A stretch of DNA of 9,405 bases. Source: an uncultured Verrucomicrobiota bacterium (GTDB taxonomy: Bacteria > Verrucomicrobiota > Verrucomicrobiia > Limisphaerales > UBA9464). How positions within the stretch are numbered: position 1 is the first letter of the stretch; each line of letters starts with the position of its first letter. A program made the translations under genes and the position numbers. Below are positions 1-7,036 of this stretch, in pieces. The stretch lies in assembly GCA_903930165.1 (NCBI GenBank), contig CAIYXO010000098.1, forward strand, positions 1 to 9,405. Reading direction: 5' to 3'. The notes under the pieces were generated by a model. The model had not been told where the DNA came from. It saw nothing but the letters and a program-made list of their open reading frames with translations, and searched no databases.

Positions 1-842
1 GGGTGGCGTGTGACGATCCGTTCGACACCCGGGGAAGCGTGGTCGCCGTGTACCACATCGGGCGTGCTCGCTGGTTGGGTTCCATGCGCGCCGGCGGCAC
101 GGTCTCGCAGCTCCGCATCGAGTCCGGGGAACTGGTGGCCGATCTGTTCGGCGAACCGGAGGACGGCCAACTCGGCTGGAGATGGAACCTCGCGGCCTGT
201 CGCAAGCTCGACCCGGACCGTGGGGTCACGGACGCCGTGCCGCAGGAGGAGGTGCTCCGTCGCGGCGCCGGGCTGCCCGTCTCGGAATTCGCCACGTTGG
301 CTCTCTTCGGCGGGGATCCCGCCAAGGCGAAGTCGCTCCTGGACCCGCTGCCTCCCGCGGCACGGACGGCTCTCCACTGGACACTGCTCGCGATGGCCCA
401 GGACGTCCACGGCCTCGCCGACGCAGCGGAGCACCGTCGCTGTGTGGACGCGCTCCACCGGGAGTATCCGACGAGCGCCTATGCCCAGGCCCTCCGGTTG
501 GAGGAACTGCGGAGCCGGAGCGTGCCGTCGCGCACACGGGAAGCTTCCCAACGCTGGACCGGCCTGGTGGCCGACTACGATCTCGACGGCGATGCCAGCC
601 TGTCGGGCCTGGAACTGGCGGTGGCCGTGCGCACCGAGCCGAAGCATTTCCCGGTCAACTCGCCTTTCAATCCGGCCGTGCTCCATGCCCGGAACGCGCT
701 GATGGTGGGCGACCGCGACGGGATCCCGGGATTCTCCGCGGCGGAGCTGGAAGGATGGGCAACGGGGACCCTGCGACCCGTTCCCGCCAGGCCGCCGGCG
801 GCCACAAATCGACCGCCGGCCCGAACCCCATCCCAACCATGA
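1..842 (+). CDS. Protein of unknown function with C-terminal EF-hand-like pair (5' end cut by window)
   Basis: The reading frame is open from the window edge, so the true start probably lies upstream; the GTG at position 3 is only the first possible start inside the window. I do not recognise the family. Counting from that GTG, residues about 115-170 are alpha-helical and TPR-like. Two calcium-loop candidates follow. The first is D193-L-D195-G-D197-A-S199-L-S201-G-L-E204, which fits the 12-residue EF-hand loop at every ligand position. The second is D237-R-D239-G-I241-P-G243-F-S245-A-A-E248, which is degenerate at position 5. The last 20 or so residues are rich in proline, alanine and threonine. 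The stop codon overlaps the start of the next gene (ATGA), so the two are probably translationally coupled. Calcium binding is an inference from the loop pattern. Location is unknown because the N-terminus is missing. The gene is sound as a coding region; its function is open. Confidence 0.75.
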   Translation, partial: VACDDPFDTRGSVVAVYHIGRARWLGSMRAGGTVSQLRIESGELVADLFGEPEDGQLGWRWNLAACRKLDPDRGVTDAVPQEEVLRRGAGLPVSEFATLALFGGDPAKAKSLLDPLPPAARTALHWTLLAMAQDVHGLADAAEHRRCVDALHREYPTSAYAQALRLEELRSRSVPSRTREASQRWTGLVADYDLDGDASLSGLELAVAVRTEPKHFPVNSPFNPAVLHARNALMVGDRDGIPGFSAAELEGWATGTLRPVPARPPAATNRPPARTPSQP

Positions 843-2227
843 AACCGACAGGTACCGGAATGCGGCGCCGTCTTCTTACCGTCGTGTCGTGGATGCACGT
901 CGTCCTGGCCTGCGTCGTCCTGGGCGCCACCGATCCGACGCCTGCTGCGGCGCCCGAACAGGAGGATCGCGGCTACTTCTCGCGTCGTTTGGACAAGACC
1001 CTTCCCTTCTCGACCTGGCGTCTGGTGTCGCTGGAACGCCTGACCCGCGCGGCGGAAGGCGGGAATCCGGAGGCGAAGCTGTTCCTCGCGCTGCGGTACC
1101 AGGTCGGCCGCGGTGTGCCGCGGAGTCCGGACAAGGCCCGGCTGTTGATCCTCTCCGCGGCGGAAGGCGGACTTGTCATGGCCCAGTATCTCGCCGGCCT
1201 CCGGTACGCCGACGGGGAGAAGGAGCCCGGTGTGTTCCGCGGGTCGGGCAACTACCAGGTGGCGGCGGAGTGGTTTGAGAAGGCCGCGGAGCAGGGGCAT
1301 GTGGAAGCGGCCTTCGAGTTGGGAAATCTCTACCACTTCGGGCAGCTGCCGCGGGACGCCCAGGAGGCGAGACGCTGGTTCCGCAAGGCGGCCGAGGCGG
1401 GTCATGCCGAGGCCGCGATGGAGCTGGGCAGCCAGCTCGCCTACGACCGCGAGACCGCACTTGGCGAACGGGTGCCGTCGGAGCCGAAGGACGCGATCCG
1501 GTGGTTCGGCATCGCCCACGACCGGGGTGTCGCGTCCGCGGCGGTCGACCTGGCGGACTACCTCATCCTGAATCCGAGTGTGGAAGGCATCTGGCCCCTC
1601 GCCTGGAGACGCGAGGAGGCCCGGCGCTGGCTGCTCAAGGGACTGGCCGATGGCGACGAGGCGGCCCGGGCGCGTCTGGTGTTGCTGTACAACGAGGCTT
1701 CCGCGCTCCGCGGCGTCGACGTCGAGGACCTCTCCCAACTGGCCAATGCGCAACCCGGCGATCCGGCGAACGTCCTTCTCGGAAGGATCCACGAAAGGGG
1801 ACTGGCCGGTCGGGAACGGGACCTGAAACTCGCGGCCAAGTACTACCAGCGCATGCTCGGGATGGAGCGGAACCTCCTGGTCGAGGCCGCCGAAGGCCTG
1901 GCGCGCGTGTATGCGGATCCGCAGTTCGTTCCCGAGATGAACCGGCTGCCATTCCAGTTGGAGGATCCGGCGTTGGTGCGTTCGTCCGAAGGCCGGATGG
2001 CCGTGGCGGAACTGTGGTGGAGCGGGAAGGGGAAGCTGGTCGCCGACCGTTCCAAGGCCATCGAGTGGTTCGCCCGATCCGCCCAGGCCGGCAACGCCGC
2101 TGCCGCCCGACGCCTTGCTGCGTGCTGGGAGCAGGGCCTCGGAGGACCGGCCGATCCGGAGGAGGCCCAACGCTGGCGCCGGCGGGCGGAGTGGCTGGAA
2201 TCGAATCGAGGCCACGGAACGCCTTAG
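839..2227 (+). CDS. Exported Sel1-like repeat (SLR/TPR-type) protein
   Basis: This is a 462-residue protein. A basic MRRR stretch and a hydrophobic segment (about residues 11-30) form a signal peptide, followed by an Ala/Pro-rich stretch; cleavage after the AAA at 36-38 is plausible. The VLAC ending at C25 also matches a relaxed lipobox, so a lipoprotein is possible. The rest is about eight Sel1-like repeats of 35-42 residues, clearest at 74-110, 111-152, 153-188, 189-230, 231-272, 308-345, 384-418 and 419-452. They carry the usual A-x-x-x-L-G-x-x-Y and A-x-x-W-F-x-K-A-A-x-x-G signatures. Sel1 repeats form alpha-alpha solenoids that bind proteins, so a periplasmic or surface scaffold is likely; no partner can be named. 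ATG 839 overlaps the previous stop. ATG 860, which begins the MRRR stretch and has a weak AGG upstream, is an equally good start. No catalytic domain is visible. Confidence 0.88.
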   Translation: MKPTGTGMRRRLLTVVSWMHVVLACVVLGATDPTPAAAPEQEDRGYFSRRLDKTLPFSTWRLVSLERLTRAAEGGNPEAKLFLALRYQVGRGVPRSPDKARLLILSAAEGGLVMAQYLAGLRYADGEKEPGVFRGSGNYQVAAEWFEKAAEQGHVEAAFELGNLYHFGQLPRDAQEARRWFRKAAEAGHAEAAMELGSQLAYDRETALGERVPSEPKDAIRWFGIAHDRGVASAAVDLADYLILNPSVEGIWPLAWRREEARRWLLKGLADGDEAARARLVLLYNEASALRGVDVEDLSQLANAQPGDPANVLLGRIHERGLAGRERDLKLAAKYYQRMLGMERNLLVEAAEGLARVYADPQFVPEMNRLPFQLEDPALVRSSEGRMAVAELWWSGKGKLVADRSKAIEWFARSAQAGNAAAARRLAACWEQGLGGPADPEEAQRWRRRAEWLESNRGHGTP

Positions 2228-2259
2228 CCGCGACGTTTCGGTTGGAGCGAAGAGGGTCC

Positions 2260-2294
2260 TCACGCCAAAACGCAAAGGCGCCAGCGGGCGAAGG
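2260..2294. repeat. Degenerate octamer tandem repeat in convergent gap
   Basis: Four consecutive 8-bp units, CGCCAAAA, CGCAAAGG, CGCCAGCG and GGCGAAGG, occupy 2263-2294, with a shared CGC-A-A-purine theme that decays to the right. They lie 33 nt past the stop of the Sel1-repeat gene. From general memory, CGCAAAG/CGCCAAG-type strings recur between genes in many environmental bacteria, but I cannot confirm a family match here. Confidence 0.4.
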
Positions 2295-2339
2295 ATCCGG
2301 AGCTGAAGGGGGTGACCGCCGACCTTTGTCCAGTCCTGC

Positions 2340-2354
2340 CACCGGAATCCGGTG
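2340..2354. other. Perfect short inverted repeat between convergent genes
   Basis: CACCGGA and TCCGGTG are exact reverse complements around one central base. As RNA this gives a six-pair stem with a three-base loop. It lies between the stops of two convergent genes (2227 and 2420). On the plus strand it is followed by TTCCCT, too poor a U-tract for a confident terminator. It could be a weak terminator for either gene, or chance. The rest of the 192-nt gap shows no reading frame I can support. Confidence 0.3.
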
Positions 2355-2419
2355 TTCCCTCTCGGCTCCCCTGCGGCTTGGCGACTTTGGGTGCCGATCC
2401 CTACTTCGTGGATGTTGGC

Positions 2420-3214
2420 TTATCGGGGCAGCGCGACCCGGAATCCGCGGTCGATCGCCGGTTCCAGGGTTCCTCCCTCCAGGAGCGCGACGTAGGCCGG
2501 ATCGTCCAGCCGATGCGTGCCCGCCTCGGTCCGGATCAGATGCTTCAGCTCGGCGAGATTCGTCGACCAGCGGTGTCCGTTGAAGACCTCCACGCCGTCG
2601 AACTGGGTCTTGTACAAGGCGCGCTCGGAATAGCAGGTGCCGAGATACAGCCGGGCGAACCCGCCTTCGGCAAACCAGGCCGCGGCCCGGGTCATCATGA
2701 ACATGCCGAGGTTGCGGTCCTTCCGGGCCAGGTCGTAGAAGGCGAAGTAGTAGTACGCCAACCGGGGCGACTGGAGATGCAGCAGCACGGTGCCCAGTTC
2801 CTCGCCGGTGGTCCTGTCTGTGAACCGCAGCAGATGCGAGATGACGGCGTTGGACATCAGGCGGTCCAGCCGGGCCCGAGGCATCGCGCCGGGCCCGAAC
2901 TGCTGGGCGGCGTAGGCCAGCCAGGCATCGCGCCGGGATTCCGTATATGCGAATTCCGTCCGCGGAATGAGTTCACAGGCCCACTCCGCTCCCTTCCGGA
3001 GCACCCGGCGGTTCTCCGAGTTCGGACGCCAATCCGACAGGGGCAGGCGCAGTTGCCGCCCGAGATAGAAGCGGGACAGGTCCGGCTGGGAGGGAAGGAA
3101 ACCCGCCTCGAAAAGGTCCGCCGGGGTTTCGCCCGGCTCGGGGTAGGCCCAGATGACGTAGGGATAGAGATAACGCCCGTAGTCGGGCGGCGCCTCGGAG
3201 AAGAGGAGCTTCAT
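2420..3214 (-). CDS. Arginyl/leucyl-tRNA-protein transferase C-terminal-domain-like (ATE/Bpt-like) protein
   Basis: This is a 264-residue cytosolic-looking protein without signal peptide or membrane segment. Residues about 137-215 resemble the GNAT-like C-terminal half of ATE1/Bpt aminoacyl-tRNA-protein transferases: a strand with YYYFAFYD (154-161), then R167-N-L-G-M-F-M-M, then LYLGTCY (189-195) and ALYKTQF (199-205) followed by FNGHRW. This matches the known order of Y-x-F/Y-D, S/N-L-G-T/M-x, Y-L/M-G-Y/T and M/L-Y-K. The segment GFLPSQPDL with SENRRVLRK (66-74) resembles the N-half GF-x-R-S and S-x-RR-x-LR elements. Known enzymes move Arg or Leu from tRNA to protein N-termini, creating N-degrons. 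The N-terminal cysteine cluster of classical ATE is absent; only C80 and C194 are present. Aminoacyl transfer is therefore uncertain, and another GNAT-type acyl transfer is possible. The gene starts 15 nt after the pseudopilin stop, so they are probably co-transcribed; a GGGGA about 8 nt upstream may serve as ribosome-binding site. Confidence 0.65.
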   Translation of the reverse strand: MKLLFSEAPPDYGRYLYPYVIWAYPEPGETPADLFEAGFLPSQPDLSRFYLGRQLRLPLSDWRPNSENRRVLRKGAEWACELIPRTEFAYTESRRDAWLAYAAQQFGPGAMPRARLDRLMSNAVISHLLRFTDRTTGEELGTVLLHLQSPRLAYYYFAFYDLARKDRNLGMFMMTRAAAWFAEGGFARLYLGTCYSERALYKTQFDGVEVFNGHRWSTNLAELKHLIRTEAGTHRLDDPAYVALLEGGTLEPAIDRGFRVALPR

Positions 3215-3229
3215 CGACGGGATCCCCGA

Positions 3230-3961
3230 TCAGAAGTCCCGTCCGATGTCCTGCGACAGTTCGAGCGTGTAGCCGAAACGCTTGGCCGGGATCCACCGGG
3301 CGCTGCCGTCGAGGAAGGCCGCGTTGTGGCCGTCGCCCTTGTGGTTGTCCATCGGGTCCGGACGGTCGTTCTGGGCCTGCCGGCCGCCGTAGAAGCCGTC
3401 CTCGTCCGCATCCACGAAGATCCAGATGTTGGCGGGGCCGGGGACCGTTCCCTGGAGACCGAACGCCGAGTTGCGGTGGACGTAGGTGTTCACCGTCTGC
3501 TGGGTCTTGGGAATGGAACCTCCGCTCTCGGGGCCGATGCCCCACATGTGGCCGTAGATCTCGTAGCTGTAGCCGTTGGTGAACGGATGCTGGGCGACGT
3601 CCTGCAGGTCCACCAGGCCGAGGTCGGCCCCGGTGATCCGGTCGCGGGCGGTGTTGGTGCGGACGTTGTTCCGGGTGCTGGGACAGACATAGGTCCGCAC
3701 CGAGGGAACGTAGCGGGGATAGAGGAAATTGATGTCGTCGTCGCGGTAGTCCGTGAGCGGGGTGAAGCGTCCGCGGGGATTGTCGTCCGCGTACATCTGG
3801 CACCCGTAGCCCATCTGCTTGACGTTGTTGATGCAGGCGATGCGCTGGGCCTTCTCCTTCGAGCGGGCGAGGGCGGGGAGGAGCATGCCCGCGAGGATCG
3901 CGATGATGGCGATGACGACGAGCAGCTCGATCAGCGTGAAGGCGGACCGTCGGGAAGACAT
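3230..3961 (-). CDS. Type II secretion-like pseudopilin (prepilin N-terminal methylation motif, H-X-DG C-terminus)
   Basis: This is a 243-residue protein. The start at 3961 is chosen because it gives the short basic MSSRRSA leader; the open frame reaches further upstream but that part has no pilin features. Prepilin peptidase should cleave before F8, giving mature F-T-L-I-E with the conserved Glu at +5 (E12). A hydrophobic helix of about 20 residues (10-31) follows, then the LARSKEKAQRIACINNVKQM stretch common in Verrucomicrobia and Planctomycetes. The globular part has an acidic D184-A-D186-E-D188-G loop and ends with an H-x-DG element: H207, then D218-G219. Such proteins sit in the inner membrane and assemble pseudopilus fibres or act in secretion; large families exist in this phylum and the individual role is usually unknown. 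No other secretion gene is nearby. Ala rather than Gly precedes the cleavage site, as is often seen in this group. No Shine-Dalgarno is seen. Confidence 0.9.
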   Translation of the reverse strand: MSSRRSAFTLIELLVVIAIIAILAGMLLPALARSKEKAQRIACINNVKQMGYGCQMYADDNPRGRFTPLTDYRDDDINFLYPRYVPSVRTYVCPSTRNNVRTNTARDRITGADLGLVDLQDVAQHPFTNGYSYEIYGHMWGIGPESGGSIPKTQQTVNTYVHRNSAFGLQGTVPGPANIWIFVDADEDGFYGGRQAQNDRPDPMDNHKGDGHNAAFLDGSARWIPAKRFGYTLELSQDIGRDF

Positions 3962-4047
3962 GGGAGGAACTGGGGGTCGGGTCTGGGTCACCGGGCCTCG
4001 GAGAACGGGCACCTGGCGGCCGGGGTGGTCAAGGGCGGCGGGGCGGG

Positions 4048-4083
4048 AAAAAGGGGGTTCCTCCACCGGTTGGAGAAACCCCC
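4048..4083 (-). terminator. Rho-independent terminator of the beta-helix protein gene
   Basis: Read on the minus strand, GGGGGTTTCTCC pairs with GGAGGAACCCCC in a 12-bp stem with one G-U pair and a 7-nt loop, followed directly by five T (4052-4048). It begins 12 nt after the stop codon at 4096. The plus strand lacks a U-tract, so it works in one direction. It separates the beta-helix gene from the pseudopilin gene, which therefore should have its own promoter in 3962-4047. I see no convincing promoter boxes there. Confidence 0.88.
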
Positions 4084-4095
4084 TCTGGAGAGACC

Positions 4096-6912
4096 TCAGT
4101 TGCTGGTCACACGGAACAGCGAGGAGCTGTTCGTCGTGGGAACCGTCACGTTGGTGGCGCTGGTCGAGAGCAGGTTCTGCCACGGGGAATCCAGCAGCAG
4201 GCGGTACTGGACCTGGAACGGCGCGGAGCCGCCGGACCAGGAGAGACCGACACCCGTCGGAGCGCCGGCGATGGCCACGCGGATCGGCGAGCTGGGAGGC
4301 ACGAAGCCGCCAAGCGTCGCGGAGAACGGCGTGGTCACGTAGGCCGCCGGGACGGCGATGGTGGTGTCGGTGGCCGGCGAGGCGATCACCTTGTAGCTGG
4401 TCGCCACGGTCACGCGACGGAGGTCCGCCGCGCTGATTCCGTTGGTGGAGATGTCGATCGACAGCGGACCGCCGTCGAAGGTGCCGTCGAGCTCGATGTG
4501 CTTCACGAACACCAGGCCCTGCACGGAGGCGGGCGTGGCGGCGAGACCGGTCGGGTCGGCGAGGTAGACCTCAATCGAGATGGGCTCGATCACGTTGGCC
4601 GGATTGCGGGCCGGGACGGTGACCTCGAGCTGGCTGGTGGTGCTGGTCGAACCGATGACCGGAACGGTCGCACCAGTGGAGTCGGCAAGGGCCAGCGACA
4701 GGAACTTCTCGGCGGTGAGGCCGCCGGCGGGATCGATCGGGGCGTTGCCGGAGTTGCCGGACATCACGTTGCCGCGGAAGGAGACGCGGGCCGGCTCGGC
4801 GGCGTTGGCGTTGCCGCCGTGGTAGCGGAGGACCGGCGCCCCAAGGCCGTAGATGTAGTTCGCCTCGAGCGCCGCCGTGGCGGCGGAACCGGTGAAGTCG
4901 GAGCCGACGCGGAGGGTGGAGAAGCTGCGGACCACAGCGACCGCCGTGGGCTGCTGGTTCGTATAGAGAACCGTGCCGGCCGGGCCGTAGCCGAAGTAGT
5001 TGCCGGCGATGACCGCACCGGTCGCCGTGCGCCAGAACTCGGCATAGACGTCGTACTTCACGGGACCGAAGAGGTTCCGCTCGTTGGCGTCGTTGACGCG
5101 GTTGCCGTCGGTGCCGATCAGGTTGTAGTGGCCGCGGCCGTTCTCGAACGATTCGAAGTCGCGTCCGTCTTCCAGGTAGCCGGGGACCGCCGCGTAGTTG
5201 AACAGCGAGTTGTCGGGCAGGTAGTTGAACTTGTTGCCGGACACACGCACGTCGGGGGTCTCGAGATGGATCGCGAGCAGCTGGCCGGTGAGCAGGTTCT
5301 GTTCGGACACGTCGCCGAAGCCGTCGGAGTCGGTTCCCACGACGAGGCCCTCGGAGGTGATCTCGTTGTCCCACTTGAAGGAGGCCACGGCGGCGCGGCC
5401 GCCGCGGACGCCGGACGCCGTCGGATTCGCCGGGTCGATGCCGAACCAGTTGCCCTGGATGCGCGCCTTGGTGGCGCCCTTGATCAGGGCCACGCCGTAG
5501 ATGAACGGATCCTCGCCGGAATCACCGCCGGTCGCGCTCAGGACGGAGACGCCGCGCAGGGTGAAGTTGAAGCCGTCGAACACCGGCAGGATGGCGCTCT
5601 CGGAATCGCCGAAGCCGTTGCTGCCGAAATCGGCGAGCGAGGTGCGGCCGCCGGCACGTGAATCGAGGACGATCTTGATGGCGGCGTTGTTGGGCGAGAG
5701 GACGTTCGCGGTGTTCATCGCGGCGCCCGGCTGGGTGTAGCCGTCGATGAACACGTTGTCGGCCGCGATGAGCGGATAACCGGTGGCCGGGGTGACGATG
5801 TAGTGCGGACCAGCACCCGGGATGTTGAAGTGGATGCGGTCGTTGTTCTGCACGCCGACCAGCGCCTCGGCCAACGAGGTCTTGCCGTCACCCGCGGTCG
5901 AGCTGTTGTCGGCGGTGTCCACGGTCACCGTGCGGATCCGCTCCACACGCAGGTTGTCGATGAGGAGGAAGGTCTCGTCCTTCAGTCCGGCGACGCTGGT
6001 GAAGTTGTCGACGTAGCCGATCAGGGGCCGGCCGGAGGTCCACGCGCTGGTGTTGGTGCGCATCGCGATGACCTTGCCGTCGATGGTCCACTTCAGGACG
6101 TTGCCGACCTGGCTCAACTCGACCTGGAGCCAACGCTTGCCCATCACGCCCGGGGATTCGAAGGGCGGGGCGGGGAAGGCGCTGATCAGGTAGGGCTCGC
6201 CGGCGTCGTCGTCGCCGAGGCCATTTCCGTCGCGGTCGATAACGCCACCCGACGCGCCGTCGAGGTAGGTCGACACGCCGCCGGCGTTGCCGACGAACGA
6301 CTGGAAGCCGCGGAGCGCGCCGTCGTCGCCGACGAACTGGAACCACACGCCGTCGCTGCCCTTGCGGGCCTCGACCGCGGACGTCGCGAAGGTGCCCGCC
6401 ATGGAGGCTCCGGAGGTGACACCCCAGTTCATGTTCATGCCCGAGTGGTTCAGGCCGAAGAGCAGGTACTCCGTGGTGCCGATTCCGCTGTCCGCGAACG
6501 AGCCGTGGCTCAGGAAGGCGTCGAACTTCAGAACGTGGTCGCCGGTGGCGGCGGCCATCTTCGGATAGAGGTTCACCGCGAAGCGCTCGGCGAGGTCGTC
6601 GAGCTTGTTGATGGTGATCTTGATTCCCTTCGCTTCACCCGGAGCCGAGTTCGGCGCCAGCGGGATCGTGCGGAGATCGGGATCGGCGGTCGCCGAGGTG
6701 AAGAAGTTGTACGTGGCCTGGCTGTAGTCGAAGGCCCAGTCGATGGTGTAGTCGTTGGTGACCGACCCGGTGTAGTAGTCGACGAACAGGTCGTAGTTCG
6801 CGGCGGAAGGCGTCTCGAACTTGTCCAGGAACAGCGTCTGGGCGAGCGAACCGGGAGCCAATCCCAGGGCCGCGGCCACCGAGGAGGCGAGGATGATGCG
6901 GAAGGGTTTCAT
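4096..6912 (-). CDS. Large secreted beta-helix repeat protein with N-terminal jelly-roll-like domain
   Basis: This is a 938-residue protein. The Sec signal peptide is MKPFR, a hydrophobic stretch, and SLAQ, with likely cleavage near residue 25. Residues about 26-327 look like a concanavalin/LamG-type jelly roll, with beta-strand phrases such as DHVLKFDAFL, WLQVELSQVG and FLLIDNLRVE. They contain a Ca-loop-like acidic stretch, D226-R-D228-G-N230-G-L-G-D234. From residue 328 (TVTVDTADN, then SLAEAL, DRIHFNI and FIDGYTQPGA) the protein resembles CSLREA-type right-handed beta-helix proteins, continuing to about 730 with N-x-F/Y-G-type turns. Two beta-sandwich-like stretches follow (about 740-870 and 871-938), ending in SSSLFRVTSN. 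I see no PEP-CTERM tail, sortase motif or membrane anchor, so release or surface attachment by an unknown route is likely. Beta-helix proteins often bind or cut polysaccharide, but no catalytic triad is recognisable. It is probably monocistronic, with its own terminator. No Shine-Dalgarno precedes the ATG. Confidence 0.85.
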   Translation of the reverse strand: MKPFRIILASSVAAALGLAPGSLAQTLFLDKFETPSAANYDLFVDYYTGSVTNDYTIDWAFDYSQATYNFFTSATADPDLRTIPLAPNSAPGEAKGIKITINKLDDLAERFAVNLYPKMAAATGDHVLKFDAFLSHGSFADSGIGTTEYLLFGLNHSGMNMNWGVTSGASMAGTFATSAVEARKGSDGVWFQFVGDDGALRGFQSFVGNAGGVSTYLDGASGGVIDRDGNGLGDDDAGEPYLISAFPAPPFESPGVMGKRWLQVELSQVGNVLKWTIDGKVIAMRTNTSAWTSGRPLIGYVDNFTSVAGLKDETFLLIDNLRVERIRTVTVDTADNSSTAGDGKTSLAEALVGVQNNDRIHFNIPGAGPHYIVTPATGYPLIAADNVFIDGYTQPGAAMNTANVLSPNNAAIKIVLDSRAGGRTSLADFGSNGFGDSESAILPVFDGFNFTLRGVSVLSATGGDSGEDPFIYGVALIKGATKARIQGNWFGIDPANPTASGVRGGRAAVASFKWDNEITSEGLVVGTDSDGFGDVSEQNLLTGQLLAIHLETPDVRVSGNKFNYLPDNSLFNYAAVPGYLEDGRDFESFENGRGHYNLIGTDGNRVNDANERNLFGPVKYDVYAEFWRTATGAVIAGNYFGYGPAGTVLYTNQQPTAVAVVRSFSTLRVGSDFTGSAATAALEANYIYGLGAPVLRYHGGNANAAEPARVSFRGNVMSGNSGNAPIDPAGGLTAEKFLSLALADSTGATVPVIGSTSTTSQLEVTVPARNPANVIEPISIEVYLADPTGLAATPASVQGLVFVKHIELDGTFDGGPLSIDISTNGISAADLRRVTVATSYKVIASPATDTTIAVPAAYVTTPFSATLGGFVPPSSPIRVAIAGAPTGVGLSWSGGSAPFQVQYRLLLDSPWQNLLSTSATNVTVPTTNSSSLFRVTSN

Positions 6913-6931
6913 GATCAGGGGCAGTGGTGAG

Positions 6932-6947
6932 GTGGGCGAATGCCCAC
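6932..6947. other. Small hairpin in leader of the beta-helix gene
   Basis: GTGGGC and GCCCAC are perfect complements around a GAAT loop. The element lies 20 nt upstream of the beta-helix gene start (6912), in the 124-nt divergent region. It could be a leader hairpin on the minus-strand transcript or a small operator for either gene. The region also holds a T6/A6 pair (6985-6990, 7011-7016), but no convincing promoter for either direction. Confidence 0.3.
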
Positions 6948-7027
6948 GAACCTGTCCTACGCCGTTCGCCCGTCGCGTCTAGGCTTTTTTCAGGATTTGC
7001 CGCTGAACGCAAAAAAGAGGTATCACT

Positions 7028-7031
7028 GGAG
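7028..7031 (+). promoter_or_regulatory. Shine-Dalgarno (GGAG) for the beta-CASP nuclease gene
   Basis: GGAG lies 5 nt before the ATG at 7037. It supports that start and is one of few clear ribosome-binding sites in the window, where most starts lack one. Confidence 0.65.
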
Positions 7032-7036
7032 TCCGG

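Noticed and set aside
575..2275. 566-codon open frame on the minus strand, opposite the first two genes
   Set aside because: It spans two genes whose proteins show clear domain patterns (EF-hand loops, Sel1 repeats). Its translation is low-complexity and rich in Arg, Gly and Pro, as expected for an antisense shadow in GC-rich DNA.
2312..4342. 676-codon open frame on the plus strand, opposite the transferase and pseudopilin genes
   Set aside because: It crosses two real genes, a terminator and the end of a third. The product is Val/Gly/Glu-rich with no domain pattern, so it is a shadow.
6997..7026. Possible sigma-70 promoter TTGCCG, 18 nt, TATCAC
   Set aside because: Each box matches only four of six bases, and the start point would fall about 4 nt before the ATG, excluding the GGAG ribosome-binding site.
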